Assembly: GCF_002095485.1 (NCBI RefSeq) | Contig: NZ_MLFS01000031.1 | Location: 1 to 53,914 of the forward strand | Reading direction: 5' to 3' | DNA length: 53,914 nt | From: Pantoea wallisii | GTDB taxonomy: Bacteria > Pseudomonadota > Gammaproteobacteria > Enterobacterales > Enterobacteriaceae | Translations under genes and position numbers: made by a program | Shown: positions 31,542 to 40,965 of the stretch, one piece after another | Layout of the letters: each line of letters begins with the position of its first letter | How positions within the stretch are numbered: the stretch's first letter is position 1 | The notes under the pieces: model-generated | Database searches by the model: none | The model's input: only the letters and a program-made list of their open reading frames with translations | Told to the model about the DNA's origin: nothing

Positions 31542-31715
31542 ATGGGACTGTTTACAATTGCACCAGCGCTGGCTGGTTCTCGCTTTCGTGATGATTACGG
31601 CGCGGCGACAATCGCAAACACTAATATCACGTCTCACTGCAGCACATTGCGCAGTATCCCTGTGGTACAACTGAAATCAGTTGCTGCTGTAGGGGGTCTG
31701 AATAATGTCGCTTAA
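31542..31715 (+). CDS. YoeI-like small ORF overlapping the plaP start
   Basis: A 57-codon ORF with a GAGG ribosome site seven bases before its ATG. It begins [12 protein letters not shown] and ends LNNVA, with its TAA inside the plaP start region (overlap 31705-31715). E. coli has a small ORF, yoeI, at this position whose protein, as I recall, begins MGQFF and ends DHVA with the same stop-over-start arrangement. The conserved geometry suggests translational coupling or leader control of the putrescine importer. The version here is longer than the 20 residues I recall. Function is unknown. Confidence 0.65.
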   Translation: MGLFTIAPALAGSRFRDDYGAATIANTNITSHCSTLRSIPVVQLKSVAAVGGLNNVA

Positions 31716-33063
31716 CACCTCTGCCGCACCTCAGCGTGCACATCTGAAAAAATCTCTGACTCTGATCCCGGTCGTCATGATGGGCCTGGCGTATATGCAG
31801 CCAATGACCCTGTTTGATACCTTCGGCATCGTGTCCGGATTAACCGACGGCCACGTCGCCACCGCTTATGCTTTCGCGCTGATCGCGATACTGTTTACTG
31901 CCGTGAGCTACGGCAAGCTGGTACGCCGCTTCCCATCTGCGGGCTCCGCTTACACCTATGCTCAGAAGGCGATCAGTCCGCACGTCGGCTTTATGGTGGG
32001 CTGGTCATCGCTGCTGGACTATCTGTTCATGCCGATGATCAACATCCTGCTGGCGAAAAGCTACTTTGAGTCGCTGGTGCCGGGCATTCCGTCGTGGATT
32101 TTCGTGGTGCTGCTGGTGGCCTTTATGACCATCTCCAACCTGCGTGGCATCAAAACCGTGGCGAACTTCAACAGCGTCATCGTGGTGCTACAGGTTGTTG
32201 TTATGGTCGCGATCACCGGTATGGTGATTTACGGTGTGGCAAACGGTGTTGGCTCCGGCACGCTGACCAGTACGAAACCGTTCTGGTCTGAAGATGCACA
32301 TGTGGTGCCGATGATTACTGGTGCAACCATTCTGTGCTTCTCGTTCCTTGGCTTTGATGGCATCAGTTCGCTGTCGGAAGAGACCAAAGACGCAGAGCGC
32401 ACCATCCCGCGCGCGATTTTCCTCACCGCGCTGATCGGTGGTGTGATCTTTGTGGCTGTCTCTTACTTCCTGCAGCTCTACTTCCCGGATATCTCGCGTT
32501 TCCAGAATCCGGACTCGTCACAGCCTGAAATCATGCTGTTTGTCGCCGGTAAAGCGCTGCAGATCGGTATTCTGATCTTCTCCGTGGTGACCGTGCTGGC
32601 ATCCGGTATGGCCGCGCACGCAGGTGTTTCCCGCCTGATGTACGTGATGGGCCGTGATGGTGTGTTCCCGCAGCGCTTCTTTGGCTTCGTGCATCCGAAA
32701 TACCGCACGCCGTCGCTGAACGTACTGCTGGTGGGCGCCGTCGCGCTGCTGGCGATCAACTTCGATCTGGTTACGGCAACCGCGCTGATTAACTTCGGTG
32801 CGCTGGTGGCGTTCACCTTTGTGAACCTCTCCGTGATTGCGCAGTTCTGGATTCGTGAGAAGCGTAACAAGACGCTGAAAGATCACCTGAACTATCTGGT
32901 GCTGCCGGTCATGGGCGCGCTGACAGTGGGTGCGCTGTGGATCAACCTGGAAGAGACCTCAATGGTGCTCGGCCTGGTGTGGGCAGCGATTGGTATTGTC
33001 TACCTGGCGTTTGTGACCCGCACCTTCCGTAATCCGGTGCCGCAGTTCAGCGAAGAAGTGTGA
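31705..33063 (+). CDS. plaP: Low-affinity putrescine importer PlaP
   Basis: 452 residues, an APC-family permease with about twelve membrane segments. The sequence is closer to E. coli PlaP (YeeF) than to Puu[42 protein letters not shown], and [16 protein letters not shown] ending ([15 protein letters not shown]). The position next to sbcB is also that of plaP. It imports putrescine by proton symport, which here would feed the adjacent Puu pathway directly, taking the role PuuP has in E. coli. Confidence 0.93.
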   Translation: MSLNTSAAPQRAHLKKSLTLIPVVMMGLAYMQPMTLFDTFGIVSGLTDGHVATAYAFALIAILFTAVSYGKLVRRFPSAGSAYTYAQKAISPHVGFMVGWSSLLDYLFMPMINILLAKSYFESLVPGIPSWIFVVLLVAFMTISNLRGIKTVANFNSVIVVLQVVVMVAITGMVIYGVANGVGSGTLTSTKPFWSEDAHVVPMITGATILCFSFLGFDGISSLSEETKDAERTIPRAIFLTALIGGVIFVAVSYFLQLYFPDISRFQNPDSSQPEIMLFVAGKALQIGILIFSVVTVLASGMAAHAGVSRLMYVMGRDGVFPQRFFGFVHPKYRTPSLNVLLVGAVALLAINFDLVTATALINFGALVAFTFVNLSVIAQFWIREKRNKTLKDHLNYLVLPVMGALTVGALWINLEETSMVLGLVWAAIGIVYLAFVTRTFRNPVPQFSEEV

Positions 33064-33136
33064 TATCAGCTGGCCGTCCGATGGGCGGCCACGATATCGA
33101 ACCCTCATGCGGTGCGTTAAGCGGGCCGTATGAGGG
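33062..33136. terminator. Twin hairpins between convergent plaP and sbcB
   Basis: TGGCCGTCC (33071-33079) pairs with GGGCGGCCA (33083-33091), and the stem is flanked by GATATC on both sides (33062-33067, 33093-33098). A second stem joins CCCTCATGCGG (33102-33112) to CCGTATGAGGG (33126-33136) with one mismatch. Neither has a U run, so they may stabilise message ends rather than terminate alone. Confidence 0.55.
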
Positions 33137-33156
33137 CATTAAGCGCCGTTACCCGT

Positions 33157-34578
33157 TTACGAGACCAGCTCCTGCGCATAGAGATAGAGCGCTTTCAGCT
33201 GAGCCAGCTTCTCCGCATCCCCTTCATGTAATCCCGCCAGCGACTCCAGCTCCAGTAAAAACGCCTGCACACGCTCTGCATTCAGCGCTTCACGACGATG
33301 CTGCAACCAGCGCTGCTGCTCACGATCGTCGAGCGTGCCAGGGAAGTTACGCGCGCGGTAGCGGAACAGCAGTTTCGCGATACGCTTATCCTCAAAGGTC
33401 AGATCCAGCGCCGGCAGGTTCTGCGGCGGGGTCTGGCGAAGGATATTCATCCCGGCGCGATCGGCGTCGCTGAAGAAGCCATCATAGAGCTGCGCATCCA
33501 CATCATCCGAGGGGGTAAACGGCTCCGCGTCGGCAAACAGCGCCACCACGCTCTCGCGCACCCCGGTGTGCTGGCGCAGCAGTGCCAGATTGGCCAGGCA
33601 GTGCTGACGATCGATATTCAGCCGTTCGGCATCCTCCGGACGCAACGTATTGGCCGGTGCCAGCACCGGACACTTATTGATGTGCACCAGCTTAACCGGT
33701 ACCGGCGGCAGGCCGTTCAGCTCGCTGTGGCGCGTATACAGCCGCTCGCGCAGCGCATCGGCGTCCAGCTCCAGCAGCGGCGCCATATCACCGGCCAGAT
33801 CGACGACAATCAGCGCATTTTTGTTATCCGGATGCCAGGCCAGCGGCACAATCCAGCTGGTGTTACCGCGCGCCGCGCCGAACATACCGGAGACATGCAC
33901 CAGCGGTTTCATCTGCGGGATATCGATCAGCGTCATCAGTTTCTGTTTATTGCGATGGCTGAAGAGAAACTCAAACAGCTTTGGCTGCTTCTCTTTCACC
34001 AGTTTTGCCATCGCCAGCGTGGCATAGACATCGGACATCGCATCGTGCGCCTGCTCATGCGCCACGCCGTTGGCTTTAGTCAGGTGCTCCAGCTTAAAGC
34101 TGGGGAAGCCGTCATCGTTCTCCGGCCAGACAATCCCTTCAGGGCGCAGTGCATAGCAGGCGCGCATGACATCAAGCAGATCCCAGCGTGAGTTACCGTT
34201 CTGCCAGCTCCAGCCGTAGGGATCGTAGAAGTTGCGGTAGAAAATATTGCGTGTCACTTCGTCATCAAAGCGCACGTTGTTGTAGCCAATGATGCAGGTC
34301 TGCGGCTCGCTAAACAGGCCGTGGATGCGTTCGGCAAACGCCGCTTCGTTAACGCCGCGCGCTTTCGCGGTTTGCGGCGTGATGCCGGTAATCATCACCG
34401 CTTCCGGCTGCGGCAGGTAGTCGTCGGCGGGCTGACAGTAAAACACCTGCGGTTCACCTACCGGGTTGAAATCTTTATCCGTACGCAAACCCGCGAACTG
34501 CGCAGGGCGGTCCAGCGAAGGGCTCTTGCCGAAGGTCTCATAATCGTGAAACAGAAAGGTGAACTCAGAGGCGGGCAC
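33157..34578 (-). CDS. sbcB: Exodeoxyribonuclease I
   Basis: 473 residues from the GTG at 34578, which has AGGA seven bases upstream; an ATG at 34638 would give a 20-residue tail not in the family. E. coli SbcB is 475 residues. The DEDD exonuclease motifs are intact: FLFHDYETFG, GYNNVRFDDEVTRNIFYRNFY (in part) and AHDAMSDVYAT. It degrades single-stranded DNA 3' to 5' and contributes to recombination and mismatch repair. Divergent from dacD, as in E. coli. Confidence 0.96.
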   Translation of the reverse strand: MPASEFTFLFHDYETFGKSPSLDRPAQFAGLRTDKDFNPVGEPQVFYCQPADDYLPQPEAVMITGITPQTAKARGVNEAAFAERIHGLFSEPQTCIIGYNNVRFDDEVTRNIFYRNFYDPYGWSWQNGNSRWDLLDVMRACYALRPEGIVWPENDDGFPSFKLEHLTKANGVAHEQAHDAMSDVYATLAMAKLVKEKQPKLFEFLFSHRNKQKLMTLIDIPQMKPLVHVSGMFGAARGNTSWIVPLAWHPDNKNALIVVDLAGDMAPLLELDADALRERLYTRHSELNGLPPVPVKLVHINKCPVLAPANTLRPEDAERLNIDRQHCLANLALLRQHTGVRESVVALFADAEPFTPSDDVDAQLYDGFFSDADRAGMNILRQTPPQNLPALDLTFEDKRIAKLLFRYRARNFPGTLDDREQQRWLQHRREALNAERVQAFLLELESLAGLHEGDAEKLAQLKALYLYAQELVS

Positions 34579-34774
34579 GGCGTTATCCTGGCTATGGAAA
34601 TCAACGCACAGAATAGTCGTGCATCGGAGACAGCACAACCTTCATCACGCGAGCCGGGAGCGGGCGCGCAGCATTTATCCGCAGTTCATACTTTTTTTCA
34701 ATTTATTCAGATATGAAAGCGCTATTTGCCGTAAAACGTGCGGCGGTAAATTCATTTTTTGATTTGAGGAAGAA

Positions 34775-35943
34775 GTGTTGAAAAGGCGTCTGCTGGTTAC
34801 TGTATCTGGAATGATTGTTTGGGCATCGCTGGCGCAGGCTGACGACAGCATGCCGTTTCCCATGACGCGCCGGCGATTGATGCCGCATCATGGGTGCTGA
34901 TGGACGCCACAACCGGCCAAATCCTCACCGCCGGCAATCCGGATGCCGAGCGCAATCCGGCCAGCCTGACCAAACTGATGACCGGCTACGTGGTAGATCG
35001 CGCTGTCGATCAGAAAAAAATCACCCGTGATGATGTGGTGACCGTAGGCAAAGATGCCTGGGCGGCCGGCAACCCGGTGTTTAAAGGCTCCTCACTGATG
35101 TTCCTGAAGCCGGGCGATAAAGTGACAGTGCGCGATCTGATGCGTGGCGTCATCATCGATTCCGGTAACGATGCCTGCGTGGCGCTCGCCGACTATGTCG
35201 CCGGCAGTCAGGAGAGCTTCGTCAACATGATGAACAGCTACGTTCAGAAGCTCGGGCTGACGCACACCCATTTTGAAACCGTTCACGGCCTGGATGCGCC
35301 AGGTCAGCATACTACCGCTCGCGATCTGGCAGTGCTGTCGCGTGCCATCATCAACGGCGAGCAGGATTTCTATGCCATGTATAGCGAGAAAACCCTCAGC
35401 TATAACGGCATCACGCAGAACAACCGTAACGGCCTGCTGTGGGACCAGAATCTGCACGTGGATGGCATGAAAACCGGCCACACCGAGAGCGCAGGCTTCA
35501 ATATCGTGGCGTCGAACGTTGTGGGCCGTCATCGCCTGATCGCGGTGATCATGGGAGGCAAGAGTTCGAAAGGGCGTGAAGAGCAGGCGCGTAAGCTGCT
35601 GGTCTGGGGCCAGAACAACTTCGACACCGTGCAGCTGTTCCACGCAGGCAAGAAGATCGGCAGTGAAAATGTCTGGTACGGCAATCCGCACAAGGTTGAT
35701 GTAGGCACCACGCAGGACGTCTATCTCTCCTTGCCGCGAACTGAAGTCGCCAATGTGATGGCCAAATACGTTATCAACCGTAAAGACCTGGAAGCGCCGC
35801 TGAAAGCCGGTGAGCAGATCGGTGAAATTCAGGTGCTGGATAAAGACCGGACGCTGGCAACTTATCCGCTGTATGCGCTCCAGTCGGTCGACGAGGCGGG
35901 TATCATCACGCGCATCAGCGACTATGTGAAACAGAAACTGTAA
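34775..35943 (+). pseudogene. dacD: D-alanyl-D-alanine carboxypeptidase DacD, with an apparent one-base deletion
   Basis: Reading from the GTG at 34775 (or TTG 34778), with GAGGA upstream, gives a signal peptide (VLKRRLLVTVSGMIVWASLA, likely cut after AQA) and DDSMPFP. The frame then breaks at CCC 34859-34861. One extra C restores PHDAPAIDAASWVLMDATTG, and the remaining protein matches DacD (PBP6b): ASLTKLMTG (SxxK nucleophile), DSGNDAC (SxN) and MKTGHTESAG (KTG). The intact length would be about 389 residues. The enzyme trims pentapeptides in the periplasm. Without the signal peptide the long frame cannot be exported, so the deletion is either an error or inactivating. Confidence 0.88.
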
Positions 35944-35952
35944 ATATGCGGC

Positions 35953-36000
35953 GGTGCGTTACCTGATTGTTTTCTTTAAGGAAGCGACTTGTAACGCACC
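35953..36000. repeat. Perfect 10-bp inverted repeat with a 28-base spacer
   Basis: GGTGCGTTAC (35953-35962) and its exact complement GTAACGCACC (35991-36000) lie between dacD and yeeA. The spacer is long for a terminator and no U run follows, so a protein-binding site or mobile-repeat remnant is as likely as a hairpin. E. coli has sbmC in this gap; here there is no gene. Confidence 0.5.
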
Positions 36001-36115
36001 TGTTGCAAAAGGCGGTAAGCGCGTAAAAAGAGCGGAAAAAACGCCAGCGAAGGCTGAAGAGTGTGCCTGCGCCAGGGTAACATAGCGCGCAAAATTGTAT
36101 CGCACCCGGATAACC

Positions 36116-37174
36116 ATGTTACGCGCTGACAAGCCTATCTCACCGATTGAGTTCTGGTTCTATCGCCACTATCGCGCCGTTCACGGCGTACGTATCGCTA
36201 TCGCTTTTGTCCTCTGTTTTCTGTTTGTGCGCCTCACCGATATCCCGGAAGGCACCTGGCCGCTGATCACGCTGGTGGTGGTTATGGGGCCCATCTCCAC
36301 CTGGGGCAATGTGCTGCCGCGCGTGGTGCAGCGCATCAGCGGTACCTTCGCGGGCTTACTCTCAGGATTGATCGCCCTCAAGCTGGAGCTGTTTTCGCTG
36401 CCGCTGATGCTGGGATGGTGCTTTATCGTGATGATTGTCTGCGGCTATCTGACGCTGGGTAAACATCCTTATATGGCCTTGCTGATCGGCATTACGCTTG
36501 GCGTGGTCGTGGGGGCGCCTGCCGGTGACTTCACCGTAGCCCTGTGGCGCGGCGGCGATGTAATTTTGGGCTCGCTGATGGCGCTGCTGTTCAGCGCTAT
36601 CTGGGCACAGCGTGCTTATACCCACTGGCGCATTCAGCTATCGGATGCGTTTATCAGCATGGCTAAAATTCACCACGCCGGTTTCTCGCCTAATCTGGTT
36701 GAAAAGCCACGTCTCAACCCACGTTTTCAGAAGCTGCTTAGCAGCGTTATCAAGATGCGCGCGCTGCTGGAGCCGGCCAGCAAAGAGACGCGTATTCCAA
36801 AATCGGTGTTTGAAGCCATCCAGACTATCAATCGTAATATGGTTAACACCATGCAGATGCAGATTGAAGCCTGGTGGTCATCCCGTGAGAGTCATCTGAT
36901 TCTGCTCAATGCCCCGACGTTACGCCGTACCCAGCAGATGACGGAAAATACCCTGAACGCCCTGGCGGCGCTGATGGTGAAAGGGGAGACAGAGCAGCTG
37001 GCCGCCAACAGCCACGAGCTGGAGGAGATCATGCAGGAGCTGGAGTCGCTGATTGCCGGCGGCAGCGAGCGGTTAGAGACCACGGCGATTTACGGTTATG
37101 TCTGGCTGAGCCTGGAGCAGGCGCGCCAGCTGGAGCGTATGACGGACCTGGTGCGCCTGGCGCTACGCAAATAG
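36116..37174 (+). CDS. yeeA: YeeA-like inner-membrane FUSC-family protein
   Basis: 352 residues from the ATG at 36116, the E. coli length; a start at 36095 is less family-like. Five or six membrane segments lie in the first 190 residues (IAIAFVLCFLFVRL; WPLITLVVVMGPIS; FAGLLSGLIALKLELFSLPL in parts; FIVMIVCGYLTLG; LLIGITLGVVVG; VILGSLMALLFSAIWAQRA), followed by a mostly helical cytoplasmic part with SKETRIPKSVFEAIQTINRNMV. It resembles fusaric-acid-resistance type (FUSC) proteins; its substrate is not known. Confidence 0.92.
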   Translation: MLRADKPISPIEFWFYRHYRAVHGVRIAIAFVLCFLFVRLTDIPEGTWPLITLVVVMGPISTWGNVLPRVVQRISGTFAGLLSGLIALKLELFSLPLMLGWCFIVMIVCGYLTLGKHPYMALLIGITLGVVVGAPAGDFTVALWRGGDVILGSLMALLFSAIWAQRAYTHWRIQLSDAFISMAKIHHAGFSPNLVEKPRLNPRFQKLLSSVIKMRALLEPASKETRIPKSVFEAIQTINRNMVNTMQMQIEAWWSSRESHLILLNAPTLRRTQQMTENTLNALAALMVKGETEQLAANSHELEEIMQELESLIAGGSERLETTAIYGYVWLSLEQARQLERMTDLVRLALRK

Positions 37175-37345
37175 TTTTCTCAGGCAATGACTTAGTGCGA
37201 ATTGCCCTTTCTTTGCGCTAAGATAAGCGCCAGTCCGAATTTAGCTGTGAGAATTGCGAACCCGGCTAATCAGCCGCTAAGCTACAACTCTTTCCGGTTT
37301 ATGACTATTACGCCTGCCGCGGCAGGCCTCAAGAAAGGTGCCATC

Positions 37346-37666
37346 ATGGAAAATGCCAAGCAATCATTTCAGGACGTACTGGAATTTGTGCGTATGTTTC
37401 GTCGTAAGAACAAACTGCAGCGCGAAATTACGGATAACGAGAAGAAGATCCGTGACAACCAGAAACGTGTGTTGCTGCTGGACAACCTGAGCGAATACAT
37501 CAAACCTGGCATGAGCATCGAAGCGATTCAGGAGATCATCGCCTCAATGCGCGTGGATTACGAAGATCGCGTTGATGAGTACATCATTAAAAATGCGGAT
37601 CTCTCTAAAGAGCGTCGTGAACTGTCGAAAAAGCTGAAATCGATGGGCGAGCCAAAGGCACAGTAA
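37346..37666 (+). CDS. tmaR: TmaR, PTS polar localisation protein
   Basis: 106 residues from the ATG at 37346, which has AAAGG upstream; E. coli TmaR (YeeX) is 109. The protein is strongly charged and helical, probably coiled-coil ([57 protein letters not shown]). In E. coli it gathers at a cell pole and controls release of enzyme I of the sugar phosphotransferase system. It lies downstream of yeeA with 171 bases between. Confidence 0.93.
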   Translation: MENAKQSFQDVLEFVRMFRRKNKLQREITDNEKKIRDNQKRVLLLDNLSEYIKPGMSIEAIQEIIASMRVDYEDRVDEYIIKNADLSKERRELSKKLKSMGEPKAQ

Positions 37667-37686
37667 GCCACCCGTTTGTCTGCTCC

Positions 37687-37708
37687 AGGGCCGCGTATAC
37701 GCGGCCCT
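37687..37708 (+). terminator. Terminator after tmaR
   Basis: AGGGCCGCG pairs with CGCGGCCCT around TATA (37687-37708), followed by GTCTGTTT. A strong GC stem with a modest U tract, 20 bases after the tmaR stop. Confidence 0.75.
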
Positions 37709-37778
37709 GTCTGTTTATGGCGGCAGGCCCTTCAGACCTGATTACAGCGGCGGTTAACCCTTCACACCGTATCCCGCT

Positions 37779-38845
37779 TTATGATGACCTTTTTAACGTT
37801 CGCGCTAATGCCTGCAACTGCCGGGCAATCTCCGCCACATCCGGCGTCTGCTGCAGCGGCGCAGCTGTCGTCTCACGCAGCACCAGCTCAGTTTCCAGCG
37901 GCTCAACGGGCGGCGTCTCCCCGGCCAGCTGCGCCAGCAGACGATCCACGCTCACTGTTCCCAGCTGCTGTAAATCCTGACGGACCGTGGTGAGCGGCGG
38001 CTGATACCACGCGCTCTCCGCCGTATCGTCATAACCGATCAGGGATATCTCTGCCGGAATCTTCACGCCGTGCTGGTGCAGCGCGCGCATGGCGCCCAGC
38101 GCCATCTGGTCGTTAGCCACCAGCAGCGCCTGCGGTAAGCGGTCAGGGAGGAGTGTCATCACTGCCTGATAACCGGCGGCGGCGCTCCAGTCGCCGCTCA
38201 GGACGCATACCGGTGCCAGCTGATGCGCCGCCAGCGCCTGCTGCCAGGCGGCAAAGCGCGCGCGCGCAGAGGCTGAACGTTCCGGGCCGTTGAGCACGCC
38301 AATCTGGCGATGCCCCAGCGCCACCAGGTGATCAACCGCCTGCCGTGCGCCGCTGGCGCTCTGATACTGACACTGCGCCACACCGGCACTGCCCTCCACA
38401 TCCAGAAACAGCGCCGGTTTATTGCCGCACTGCAGCTGAATCTGCGCGGCCTGTTGCGCACTCAGCGGCAGATTAATCAGCAGGGCATCCACGCGCTGGG
38501 CCAGCAGTTCATTCACGGTATCCTGCGCGTCAGAGCCGGCATTCGCATGGCAATCACCAGATGGTACGCCTGCGCCGCCGCGCGCTGCTGAATCGCTGAC
38601 GCAATCTGCGCGGGCGCCATCAGCGCCAGGTCGCTGGTCGCCAGCCCCAGCGTGCGCGTGGCTTTACCGGCCAGCTGTTGTGCCACGCGATTAGGGATGT
38701 AATTCAGCTGCTGCATCGCCGCTTCAACTCTGGCGCGGGTGGCGGCGGAAACCTGCGCCGAGTGGTTCAGTACCCGTGAAACCGTTTGATAAGAAACGCC
38801 TGCCAGCCGGGCAACATCGTCGAGGGTTACGGATCGCGCTGTCAT
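37779..38845 (-). pseudogene. LacI-family repressor close to LacI, with an apparent one-base deletion
   Basis: From the ATG at 38845 the DNA-binding part reads VTLDDVARLAGVSYQTVSRV and YIPNRVAQQLAGKATRTLG, the latter (hinge and start of the core) almost as in E. coli LacI. The frame ends at 38513 after LVIAMRMPAL; adding one C at 38545 restores MPNAGSDAQDTVNELLAQRVDALLINLP, and the rest (residues to LKRSS) covers the sugar-binding core, with LVANDQMALGAMRALHQHG and GYDDTAESAWYQPPLTT as in LacI. Intact length would be about 355 residues. No lacZ or lacY lies nearby, so its target is unknown. Divergent ydcF is 99 bases away. Confidence 0.87.
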
Positions 38846-38944
38846 TGATCTCTCCTGAATAAGTTGCGGCGAGTGTAACAAATTTTTCCCTGCCGGCACG
38901 TTATTAAGCCGCTACACTGCCTGAGTTAACGTAAGGAGAGTGCA

Positions 38945-39715
38945 ATGCAGCTCAATCAACAACAGATTCAGGATATTAACGCTCTGGCCGCCTGGCTGGC
39001 GCTTGATCATATGCCGGCTGACGGCACGCTGGATATCGATTTAGCCATTCTGGCCGGCCATGCCGTGCTGCCAAATGTCGAAGCGGTGATGGCGCTGGCG
39101 AAGCGATATCAGCTGCCGCTGCTTATCAGCGGCGGTGTAGGGCACTCAACGGCGCTGCTGAAGGAGATGATGGCCGTGCATCCGCTCTATCGTCAGATTG
39201 AACGTGCCGGCAAGAGCGAGGCGGAACTGCTGGGTGATATGGCGCGCCTGTTCGCTGCGCTGCCGGAGGAGCAGCTACTGCTGGAAACGGCTTCAGGCAA
39301 CTGTGGTGAGAATGCGGCATTCAGCCAGCGCCTGCTGGATGCGCAGGGCTGGCAGCCGCAGCGCGTGCTGCTGGTGCAGGACCCGCTGATGCAGCGCCGC
39401 ACCTGGGAGACGTTCCGCTGGCAGTGGCGCGATCGTGCCGATGCGCCGGCGTTTATCAGCTGGCCGGTATTTGTCCCGCAGGTAGCGATGGATGCCGGCA
39501 TGCTGCGCATTGTCGGTGCGCCGCCGCAGGGGTTGTGGTCAATGGAGCGATTTCTGTCACTGCTGATGGGCGAAGTGCAGCGCCTGCGTGACGACGCCAG
39601 CGGCTACGGCCCGAACGGCAAAGGGTTTTTTGGTCACGTTGATATACCAGAGGCGGTCGAAGCAGCCTGGCAACGTCTGATGCAGTTGCCAGGCGTGCAG
39701 TCGCGCCTGGGTTAA
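38945..39715 (+). CDS. ydcF: YdcF-like DUF218 protein
   Basis: 256 residues (266 in E. coli). The DUF218 fold shows as LAILAGHAVLPNVEAVMALAKRYQLPLLISGGVGHST, read in conserved runs LISGGVGHST, ASGNCGENAAFS and LLVQDPLMQRRTWETF. E. coli YdcF is reported to bind S-adenosylmethionine; related SanA/ElyC proteins affect envelope integrity, but YdcF lacks a membrane anchor, as here. A GGAGAG ribosome site precedes the ATG. It may be controlled by the divergent LacI-type gene. Confidence 0.88.
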   Translation: MQLNQQQIQDINALAAWLALDHMPADGTLDIDLAILAGHAVLPNVEAVMALAKRYQLPLLISGGVGHSTALLKEMMAVHPLYRQIERAGKSEAELLGDMARLFAALPEEQLLLETASGNCGENAAFSQRLLDAQGWQPQRVLLVQDPLMQRRTWETFRWQWRDRADAPAFISWPVFVPQVAMDAGMLRIVGAPPQGLWSMERFLSLLMGEVQRLRDDASGYGPNGKGFFGHVDIPEAVEAAWQRLMQLPGVQSRLG

Positions 39716-39763
39716 CGCCGTACACCATGATGGGGATGAAACCTGATATTTCGGGATGTTAAC

Positions 39764-39817
39764 GGTCGCCATGAATGGCGACCCTCCATCACTGTAGGGT
39801 GCGCATTCATGCGCACC
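39764..39817. repeat. Double-palindrome intergenic repeat, copy 2 (inverted)
   Basis: GGTCGCCATGAATGGCGACC (39764-39783) and GGTGCGCATTCATGCGCACC (39798-39817), joined by CTCCATCACTGTAG. This is copy 1 in the opposite orientation: the linker CACTGTAG is the complement of CTACACTG there. It again lies between convergent genes (ydcF and the PanE-like gene). Confidence 0.85.
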
Positions 39818-39841
39818 AGGTTATTCCCGTGCACCAGGTCG

Positions 39842-40753
39842 TCACCGCGTCTGCAAATACATCTGCAAATTCACATACACCGCGTTCAGCAGCGGCGTCG
39901 CCACCGCATGGCGCGCGCCGCGCGCCAGCAAATCACCGATGATCTGATCGGCTTCGATAGCGTAGCCCTGCAGGAGATCGCGGTACATGGAGGAGGTCAT
40001 CGCCGCATCAGGGTTGTTCAGCGTCTCAAAAATCTTCGCCGTCACGGCCGGACGCTGCGGGTAGCCATCGGCAGCGATCACCGCCAGCACCTCCGCGAAG
40101 ATGCCCTGCAACAGCGCCTCGCCGCCGTCCGAGGTCAGCACCTGCCGGGTATCGCCCCGCGTCAGGCAGCAAACCGCGCCAAGCGTGCTCAGCAGCAGCC
40201 ACTTCTCCCACAGCTCACTGATGATGTTCCCGCTCAATACCGCATCAAACTGCGCCCCGCGCAGTGCAGCATCGACCCGCTGCAAACGCGCATCGTTGTT
40301 GCCGTCCAGCGCGCCGTAATTGAGCGTATGCAGCGGTGACATCTGCATCACTTCACCGTTTTCATTCAGCGTGGCGTGGATTTTACACAGGCCTCCGATC
40401 ACCTTATCGCCAAACCGCGCCTGCAGGGTATCGATATGGCGCATGCCGTTGAGCACCGGCAGCAGCAGCGTTTCAGGCCCGACAGCCGGGGCGATATCGT
40501 TCATCGCCTGTTCCAGCGCAAAACTTTTCACCGTGATAATGATCAGGTCAAAGTGACCGCTCAGGGTGCTGGCCTGTGCCAGTTGTGGCGTCAGCACCGT
40601 GCGGCCTTCCGGCGTATTCAGCGCCAGCCCGTTTTGCTGCAGCTGCTGAAAACGGCGCTCACGCACCAGAAAAGTCACATCACGGCCCGTCTGCGCCAGA
40701 CGTGCACCAAAATAGCCGCCGGTCGCGCCGGCACCCACTACCAGAATGCGCAT
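39842..40753 (-). CDS. PanE/ApbA-family 2-dehydropantoate 2-reductase-like protein
   Basis: 303 residues from the ATG at 40753, typical length. N-terminal Rossmann domain MRILVVGAGATGGYFGARLA, the catalytic lysine region TVKSFALEQAM, and C-terminal SELWEKWLLLSTLGAVCCL and SSMYRDLLQG motifs, all usual for the PanE family. PanE reduces ketopantoate with NADPH for pantothenate and CoA. It is clearly diverged from E. coli PanE, so it is probably a paralogue acting on another 2-keto acid. It lies divergent from the EF-G gene. Confidence 0.85.
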   Translation of the reverse strand: MRILVVGAGATGGYFGARLAQTGRDVTFLVRERRFQQLQQNGLALNTPEGRTVLTPQLAQASTLSGHFDLIIITVKSFALEQAMNDIAPAVGPETLLLPVLNGMRHIDTLQARFGDKVIGGLCKIHATLNENGEVMQMSPLHTLNYGALDGNNDARLQRVDAALRGAQFDAVLSGNIISELWEKWLLLSTLGAVCCLTRGDTRQVLTSDGGEALLQGIFAEVLAVIAADGYPQRPAVTAKIFETLNNPDAAMTSSMYRDLLQGYAIEADQIIGDLLARGARHAVATPLLNAVYVNLQMYLQTR

Positions 40754-40965
40754 GTCATGTTTCCGTTGAGAGAAGGGGCCTTTTACCTTAAAGCGGTGCG
40801 CGCGGCTGCGCCACACCGGAAATGCGGAAAGCGCTGCAAGGTTTCGGCGATGTTTAAAAAAGGCTCAAACTGTTCGTATTTGCTCGTACAATAGGTCTAC
40901 GCTGTGACACGACGGCGGGCAACGGTGTCCGCCGCGCAACCTGTCATTCAGACTAAGGACGCATC

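Noticed and set aside
31470..31670. Minus-strand ORF of 66 codons between puuA and plaP
   Set aside because: No ribosome site or family features, and it lies opposite the better supported YoeI-like ORF.
38846..38944. lac-type operator between the LacI-like gene and ydcF
   Set aside because: GTTGC-N7-GTAAC is only a partial palindrome and does not resemble the known lac operator halves.
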